A DNA stretch of 64,000 nucleotides, from the NCBI RefSeq assembly GCF_000022485.1, contig NC_012623.1, positions 2,444,501 through 2,508,500 on the forward strand, written 5' to 3'. This DNA comes from Sulfolobus islandicus Y.N.15.51 (lineage in GTDB: Archaea; Thermoproteota; Thermoprotei_A; Sulfolobales; Sulfolobaceae). Below the pieces are notes generated by a model. It had not been told where the DNA came from and made no database searches. It saw only the letters and a program-made list of their open reading frames with translations. This document shows, one piece after another, positions 59,155 to 64,000 of the stretch. Both the position numbers and the translations under genes were made by a program. Within the stretch, counting starts at the first letter, position 1. Each line of letters opens with the position of its first letter.

Positions 59155-59393
59155 TATGGTAAAAATATTGTATATACTATTTTATCTTTTTCATCCTTTT
59201 TGTCCACTAGTTTAACTCCTTTCTCACTCATAAGGCCTATCCACATATTTACTTGCTCTTCTTGTGATCCCTTTTGTGCAATAACTTTTATCTCTCTATT
59301 TCCTCCCACTTCTAGCCAGAACTTCAATAACCTTACACTTGCAGAATTTGCACCACATCCACTTTCAGCTTTTGTTAAATCTAATTCCTCCAT
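59154..59393 (-). CDS. Small TusA/SirA-like protein
   Basis: A 79-residue alpha/beta protein. LDLTKAESGCGANSASVRLLKFWLEV followed by strands IKVIAQKG and IVYTIFLP has the TusA-like order, with a Cys where TusA has its CPxP cysteine, though the proline motif is missing. If it carries sulfur it would fit with siroheme-dependent sulfur metabolism. It starts the operon with the membrane protein, SUMT and the TRASH protein (1-bp overlaps). Confidence 0.5.
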   Translation of the reverse strand: MEELDLTKAESGCGANSASVRLLKFWLEVGGNREIKVIAQKGSQEEQVNMWIGLMSEKGVKLVDKKDEKDKIVYTIFLP

Positions 59394-59394
59394 C

Positions 59395-60222
59395 TCAATA
59401 TATCATCTTGGAGCTAACGTTTAATATTTTTTTGTTCTCTAGAAAGTAAATCTTATCCCACTTTTCCTTCCTCATTTTATTTACTATTGATTTTATTAGT
59501 ATAATCGCATTGCAGAAAGCTCCATTACAATTAGTAAATTGAATGTCAGTATAATCAACGCTATTAATTAATTCAATCTCCCTCTCATTACCGATTCTAA
59601 ATAGTATTATCTGTCTGTTTTCCGTCATGAAAATTGGAGAATGACAAAATTGCTCAAATCTTTCACTATTTGTGGTATAACCAAAAATTTCAGCGAACTT
59701 AAGCATTGCGTAATATGCAATACCATAACCTTCCTTATATCCTATGAAAAATGGGTTATTTGTCAAATTAAGTGACCTATCAGATTCCTTAATATCGTCT
59801 CCCTTTTCCCAGGCAAGTGAGTATATCGCGCTTAAACTCATTAAGAACGATAATGTGCCCGGTAGGGGTTGACTTGATTTGTAGGGAATAAGAATAAGAT
59901 AATCAGCAAATTTTGCCAATTGCGATTCCTCATTTGCTGTTATTACGTAGAGTTTTGTTTTTCCTTTGAATTTCCTAGCAAGTAGTATATTTGATTTTGG
60001 TCTTCCGGAAACTGATACTATGACTAAAGGGCGATCTAGATTTTCATAAAACAATCCCTCGAATGGATCTAACGCCTTAAACCTACCATTGGTTTTACTC
60101 TCTATCGTGAGAGCTACTGCATAAGAGTCTCCGGCTCCTACAATGTAGGCATTATCTAACTTTAAGTCTACATTTACTTTGTAATCTTGTGTTATCTCAC
60201 GTTCAATTAAATCTGCGTACAT
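59395..60222 (-). CDS. SIS-domain sugar-phosphate-binding protein
   Basis: A 275-residue SIS protein. The GAGDSYAVALTIESKTNGR start, VSVSGRPKSNI (phosphate-binding Ser loop) and the GTLSFLMSLSA segment are of the sugar isomerase (SIS) fold, as in glucosamine-6-phosphate isomerases. The second half is less clear. It ends 2 bp from the TusA-like gene and is divergent from the amidohydrolase-like gene. Confidence 0.75.
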   Translation of the reverse strand: MYADLIEREITQDYKVNVDLKLDNAYIVGAGDSYAVALTIESKTNGRFKALDPFEGLFYENLDRPLVIVSVSGRPKSNILLARKFKGKTKLYVITANEESQLAKFADYLILIPYKSSQPLPGTLSFLMSLSAIYSLAWEKGDDIKESDRSLNLTNNPFFIGYKEGYGIAYYAMLKFAEIFGYTTNSERFEQFCHSPIFMTENRQIILFRIGNEREIELINSVDYTDIQFTNCNGAFCNAIILIKSIVNKMRKEKWDKIYFLENKKILNVSSKMIY

Positions 60223-60267
60223 TAAATAACTTTAATTAACATTCTGCCTAATAGTGTTTTAAGAAAA

Positions 60268-61419
60268 ATGAAGGTTTTAATAAAAAGCGATTTAGTATTA
60301 GGTGCACCTAAGCCTCTCAGAGATGTATATATAGGAATTGATGAAGGGCAAATAAAGGTTATATCGAAAGAACAGCCAGAAGACTATGATTATGCAGAAT
60401 ACGTGATCGGTGGGAAAAACAGGGTGGTGGCACCAGGGTTTGTAACTACGCATTCCTTTCTTTACCTATATCCATTTAGGTATAGGATATTTTCGGGTAA
60501 GGCAAACGCCTTTCAACTAATGTCAACACTTACACCTAATGACATTTACTACTTCTCTTTAATGGGTGCGTATCACTTATTGAAAACTGGAGTTACCACA
60601 GTAGTCACTTCAGGTCCTAATTTAGATATAACAGCTAGAGCGATTTCGGAAGTTGGACTAAGACCAGTACTAGCTGTGGGCGTGGATTGTCCAGATTCTA
60701 AAGAGGATTGGGAGAGACAGTTCACAACGTTATATAATAGATGGTCTAATAAGAACGAGAATAGGGTAATTTTACGTCTTTGTAGCAATGAGTATTCTAA
60801 AGAGGTGTTTGAACTCTCACAACAATATAACTTCCCCGTTCTCTTAGAGAGATTCGTAAGCTTGGAAAATATTAATGGTAAACCAGTTAACGTAATAGGC
60901 TTAGGTGGAGGGGCTAGGAAGGATCTAGATATTATAAATCAGAAGGGATTTCACTTAGCGTCAACTCCATCCTATGAGGTTTCACAATTTCCATTAAGCC
61001 AATATAAACCATCAATATCCTTAGATCTATCTCCTACTTTTGATATTAGACATGAAATCTCTACAACTATTACCAAGTTAATCTTAACGCCAGAAGAAGC
61101 GCTTAACGCCATGACAGTTTGGGGGCAATTACAACTAAAATATAATGATAGGGGTGCTTTAGAGAACGGAAAAGTGGCCGATTTAGTTGTGTTTGAAGTT
61201 AAGGAGCCCCCAACTTTCCCCTTGGATTATGAAAGCCCCTACGAGTCCATAGTCTTTAATCTTTCTACCCCAGAGACAGTACTAGTGGGTGGAGAGGCAG
61301 TATTAGATGGTGGTGTTCCTTTAAATATTGGAATAAAACATATTGAGAAAGCCATAGAGAGGCTTGAAGGCATTGATAAAAAGGTTGCAAAACCAGCAAG
61401 ATATATGGAAAAGGATTGA
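60268..61419 (+). CDS. Amidohydrolase-family protein lacking canonical metal ligands
   Basis: A 383-residue protein with the amidohydrolase layout: small beta domain, [11 protein letters not shown] at the first strand, and a C-terminal [12 protein letters not shown] that marks cyclic amidohydrolases. The usual metal-binding H-x-H after PGFVxTH reads HSF (HSFLYL), and no clear second metal histidine set is visible. It may be inactive, or use a different metal site. It overlaps the Trm5-like gene by 56 bp. Confidence 0.7.
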   Translation: MKVLIKSDLVLGAPKPLRDVYIGIDEGQIKVISKEQPEDYDYAEYVIGGKNRVVAPGFVTTHSFLYLYPFRYRIFSGKANAFQLMSTLTPNDIYYFSLMGAYHLLKTGVTTVVTSGPNLDITARAISEVGLRPVLAVGVDCPDSKEDWERQFTTLYNRWSNKNENRVILRLCSNEYSKEVFELSQQYNFPVLLERFVSLENINGKPVNVIGLGGGARKDLDIINQKGFHLASTPSYEVSQFPLSQYKPSISLDLSPTFDIRHEISTTITKLILTPEEALNAMTVWGQLQLKYNDRGALENGKVADLVVFEVKEPPTFPLDYESPYESIVFNLSTPETVLVGGEAVLDGGVPLNIGIKHIEKAIERLEGIDKKVAKPARYMEKD

Positions 61420-62152
61420 AATAGTAGGAGATATAGTAATTATTGGAATCCCTTTTAACAAAAGATCAGAAGATCTTATAGAGATAGCAAATGAGATACT
61501 TTTAACTTTTCCCTATATTAAATCAGTGTGGGGAAGATACAGGGACATCTCTGGCACATATAGGTTATCAACGTATGTATATTTAGCCGGAGAGAAAAGA
61601 AGTGAAACTATTTATAAAGAGCATAAATGCAAATATTTTCTTGATTTTACTAAGGTATTCTTTTCTGAGAAGCTATCCTATGAACATCTGAGAGTAGCAA
61701 GACAAGTTAAGAGAGGTGAGATTATCATAAACATGTTCTCTGGTTTTGGCCCATTTTCAATCCTCTCCGCAGTTCTTGGCAAACCAAAAGTAATTTACTC
61801 AATAGATGCAAATCCCTATGCGTATTATTATATGATGGTAAACGTAGAATTAAATAGGGCTTACGAAGTGCTTCCAATGTATGGAGATGCTTTCAAAAGA
61901 GTATACGATCTAGAAGACGCAGATAGAATAATTGCACCTCTGCCAGAACTAGCGGATAAGGCATATGAGGTAGCGTTGCAAAAGGTAAAAAAAGGTGGTA
62001 CAATTCACCTTTATACTGAGGTGGAGACGAATAGGGGTGAGGACCCCGTAGGAATTGCTATGAATAAGTATAAGGGATCTTATTTTGGTAGGATAGTGAG
62101 GAGTGTTAATCCACATAAGTATCATGTGGTAGTTGATATTAAGGTTACTTAG
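61364..62152 (+). CDS. Trm5/TYW2-like tRNA methyltransferase
   Basis: A 262-residue class I SAM enzyme: the D1-type segment [29 protein letters not shown], the SAM loop [33 protein letters not shown] and APLPELA in place of NLP. Archaeal Trm5 makes m1G37; TYW2 homologues make the wyosine side chain. The family members usually start further upstream, so this is a short version. It begins with TTG inside the preceding gene. Confidence 0.8.
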   Translation: MKALIKRLQNQQDIWKRIEIVGDIVIIGIPFNKRSEDLIEIANEILLTFPYIKSVWGRYRDISGTYRLSTYVYLAGEKRSETIYKEHKCKYFLDFTKVFFSEKLSYEHLRVARQVKRGEIIINMFSGFGPFSILSAVLGKPKVIYSIDANPYAYYYMMVNVELNRAYEVLPMYGDAFKRVYDLEDADRIIAPLPELADKAYEVALQKVKKGGTIHLYTEVETNRGEDPVGIAMNKYKGSYFGRIVRSVNPHKYHVVVDIKVT

Positions 62153-62480
62153 TGGGAATAATTTACTAACGAGTCCCTAAATCTGTTAACCAGTGCTATT
62201 TGGGTTATCCGGCTAATGGGTGGAGGAAAATGGACAATCCAATTCTACGTGACTTTGATGAATTCCAAGGACTGAGAGTTCGATATAAATTCATGAAAAT
62301 TCAATTAAGCCCAACCCTATTCAATTTTCTCCTAACATTCAAAACCAATCGTAATTCCTCTAGGATAGTAAGGAGGAGGCAGTAATTTGACTATATTAAA
62401 ATTATGACTCATAAAATAAATGCTGAAGCATTCGTGTTAACATTTATTAAATAATTCTACAAATAGTTGATGAGATAAAA
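62153..62480. other. 328-bp intergenic region before the GS-like gene
   Basis: AT-rich with no convincing gene; a 61-codon frame (62200-62385) was rejected. A TATA-like TTTATTAAATA at 62443-62453 is about 30 nt upstream of GTG 62481, fitting a leaderless start. A sequence TTGATGA-10 nt-CTGA lies near 62266-62287 but does not form a full C/D box RNA. Confidence 0.45.
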
Positions 62481-63758
62481 GTGTCTAAAGAGAATATATT
62501 TGATGCTTTAAAATCTGGAAAAATAGATTATGTGAGAGTAGAATTTGTAGATATATTAGGGAATACCAAAGGTAGGTCTCTAAGGAGAGCGGAATTTGAA
62601 AACGTGATAAATAACAACAAAGGAGTTGACTATCCAGAATCATTAGCATTGATGGACTACAAGGATAGGCCGATAAAGTCGAAGTATGAGGATATTATTG
62701 CTATCCCCGATCTTAACACCTTCGTTGCAATACCGTATTTAGAAAGAACTGCTAGAGTACTCTCATTTCTAGTCCAACCAGAGGGTTTATCATATCCATA
62801 TTGTAGTAGATCTATACTCAATAAGGCAATAGAGAAGTTAAAGGAAGCAGGGTATACCCTACAAGTTTCGTTTGAACCAACATTTTATCTCTTAAATTCT
62901 TCCCTAAATCCAGCAGATTATTCCAAAGCTTTCTCGTTGGAGGGACTATTAGAACAACAAAACTTTCTAAAATTACTTATAAAATATTTGGAAGAGATCG
63001 ACATCCAAGTTGAAACTATTAATAAACACTATGGTCCAGGTCAATACGAGGTTAAGCTTTCTCAAAAATCTGTTTTAGAAGCTGCAGACTCCTTGATTTC
63101 CAGTAGGGAAGTGATAAGGGATACTGCAAAAATGAATAATGTAATTGCTACTTTTATGCCGAAACCATTTAAAGACTACCCTAGTAGTAGTATGGACATT
63201 ACATTAAGCTTGCAAACAACGGATGGAAAAGACATTATGTACGATCCCAATGACGCCAAGGGAATTGGTCTTAGCAAGATTGCATACAATTTCATTTCTG
63301 GAATATTGGAGCATCTCCCTTCAATACTATCTATCGCTGCACCGACTGTCAATTCATATAAGAGATTTAAGGAAGTAGTGACTCCAAATATGCCGGGGAT
63401 AGGCACTGAAAGACATTACATAGTCAGAATTCCAAGTTATTATAAGGATACTCGTCAAGTAGAATTCAGATTAGCAGATCCATTAGCGAACCCGTATATT
63501 CTATTAGCCAGCATAATATATGCAGGCTTAGATGGTATTGAAAGAAATCTTATGGTTAATATAAATGAATATTACGGTAACTTACCACAAACCCTAAAGG
63601 AATCGTTAAGTAGATTAGAGAATGATATATACATGAAGTATAATTTGGGCCAAGATTTAATCACTACTTATATTAATATCAAAAATATAGAGATAGAAGA
63701 ATACGAATCAGAAATAACTGAATGGGAAAAAGAGTACTATTTAAAGGCAGGATGGTAA
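62481..63758 (+). CDS. Glutamine synthetase-family protein (divergent)
   Basis: A 425-residue GS-family protein starting with GTG: the N-terminal [17 protein letters not shown] beta grasp, [29 protein letters not shown] and the [16 protein letters not shown] arginine region. In true GS the metal/ammonium loop reads GSGMHVHQSL; here it reads [10 protein letters not shown], so the histidines are missing. It may be a gamma-glutamyl-amine ligase or an inactive regulator. The next gene begins right after its stop. Confidence 0.82.
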   Translation: MSKENIFDALKSGKIDYVRVEFVDILGNTKGRSLRRAEFENVINNNKGVDYPESLALMDYKDRPIKSKYEDIIAIPDLNTFVAIPYLERTARVLSFLVQPEGLSYPYCSRSILNKAIEKLKEAGYTLQVSFEPTFYLLNSSLNPADYSKAFSLEGLLEQQNFLKLLIKYLEEIDIQVETINKHYGPGQYEVKLSQKSVLEAADSLISSREVIRDTAKMNNVIATFMPKPFKDYPSSSMDITLSLQTTDGKDIMYDPNDAKGIGLSKIAYNFISGILEHLPSILSIAAPTVNSYKRFKEVVTPNMPGIGTERHYIVRIPSYYKDTRQVEFRLADPLANPYILLASIIYAGLDGIERNLMVNINEYYGNLPQTLKESLSRLENDIYMKYNLGQDLITTYINIKNIEIEEYESEITEWEKEYYLKAGW

Positions 63759-64000
63759 ATGCTAGCTGCGATTCTAAGAAGTTTCGGTGAGGAATTAAGT
63801 CTCGAAGATGTAAGAGAGCCTTCCAATGGAATTATTCTAAAAGTTCTAGCTACTGGGCTTTGTCATGGGGACTTGCATGTAATGAATGGCGATTGGAAAT
63901 ACGAAATCAAGATTGAATTACCGAAAATATTAGGACATGAAATTGTCGGAGAAGTTGTTAAAGGCAATCACAATTTTAAGGAAGGGGATAAGGTACTAGT
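63759..64000 (+). CDS. Zinc-containing alcohol dehydrogenase, N-terminal part (continues outside window)
   Basis: ATG 63759 directly follows the TAA of the GS-like gene. The 80 visible residues are the GroES-like half of a medium-chain dehydrogenase: LATGLCHGDLHVMNGDW has the catalytic-zinc Cys and GHEIVGEVV the metal His. The structural-zinc lobe and NAD domain lie beyond the window. Confidence 0.87.
   Translation, partial: MLAAILRSFGEELSLEDVREPSNGIILKVLATGLCHGDLHVMNGDWKYEIKIELPKILGHEIVGEVVKGNHNFKEGDKVL

Noticed and set aside
62262-62300. Possible C/D box RNA (TTGATGA, 10 nt, CTGA)
   Set aside because: Only the first half is present; no acceptable C' or final D box follows at the right distance.
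62200-62385. 61-codon reading frame upstream of the GS-like gene
   Set aside because: No recognisable pattern, no promoter or ribosome binding site, and an RRRQ end that looks like chance translation of intergenic DNA.

Overview
The window is a gene-dense, AT-rich stretch of a crenarchaeal chromosome, almost certainly from the Sulfolobales. From memory, the single-stranded DNA-binding protein at 3280 is nearly identical to that of Saccharolobus (Sulfolobus) solfataricus with a few substitutions, so a close relative such as S. islandicus is the best guess. Other supporting signs are archaeal information-processing genes (aIF1A, aIF2-beta, NMD3-like, RIO1, KH protein), methylmalonyl-CoA mutase and epimerase, the archaeal CoA pathway (pantoate kinase and phosphopantothenate synthetase), TTG and GTG starts, 4-bp ATGA/GTGA/TTGA overlaps, and TATA boxes about 26 nt upstream of start codons (leaderless transcripts).

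Layout. 1-2.9 kb: the end of an unknown gene, a possible small RNA, and a VWA/MoxR ATPase pair. 3-8 kb: SSB, a PqqD-like protein, MoeA, homoserine kinase and a cystathionine synthase/lyase. 8-18 kb: conserved archaeal genes, mostly for translation and RNA (KH, RIO1, aIF1A, tRNA methylthiotransferase, aIF2-beta, DUF424, NMD3-like, RNase HII, and a TGS protein that has lost its GTPase motifs), plus a thiolase. 18-25 kb: a type IV pilus-type membrane protein and ATPase, a glycosyltransferase, pyrophosphatase, an HD hydrolase, ThiD-ThiN and a MoaD-MoaE fusion. 26-33.9 kb: an FAD/Fe-S protein, CoA biosynthesis genes, an ABC exporter and a stand-alone RAM domain protein. 33.9-36.6 kb is the accessory part: a candidate structured RNA/C-D box RNA locus, an inverted-repeat element, a complete 1057-bp insertion sequence with a 9-bp target duplication, a possible TnpB tail remnant and two ribbon-helix-helix proteins.

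36.6-43 kb: a metallo-beta-lactamase-fold hydrolase, an isopropylmalate-synthase-type gene whose 5' end is split by a frameshift, and a pterin cluster (MptE-like, PTPS, dihydropteroate-synthase-related) mixed with a HEPN protein and a degenerate nucleotidyltransferase-like partner. 43-55 kb: thioredoxin reductase, an IMPase-family phosphatase, a membrane-anchored double AAA ATPase, a CrtI-like oxidoreductase with a 53-aa membrane protein, a phosphatase/PRTase pair, methylmalonyl-CoA mutase and epimerase, Hsp20, ZPR1 and a GTPBP1-like GTPase. 55-64 kb: molybdenum-hydroxylase genes without a large subunit, an operon of SUMT, a membrane protein, a small TusA-like protein and a 44-aa TRASH-type protein, then a SIS protein, an amidohydrolase-like protein lacking metal ligands, a Trm5-like methyltransferase, a divergent glutamine synthetase homologue and the start of a zinc alcohol dehydrogenase.

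No tRNA, rRNA or CRISPR array was seen. The most notable points are the isopropylmalate synthase frameshift, the ncRNA locus with a 16S rRNA-complementary guide, the pseudo-GTPase in the translation cluster, the HEPN/pterin operon, and the siroheme/TusA-like/TRASH operon.
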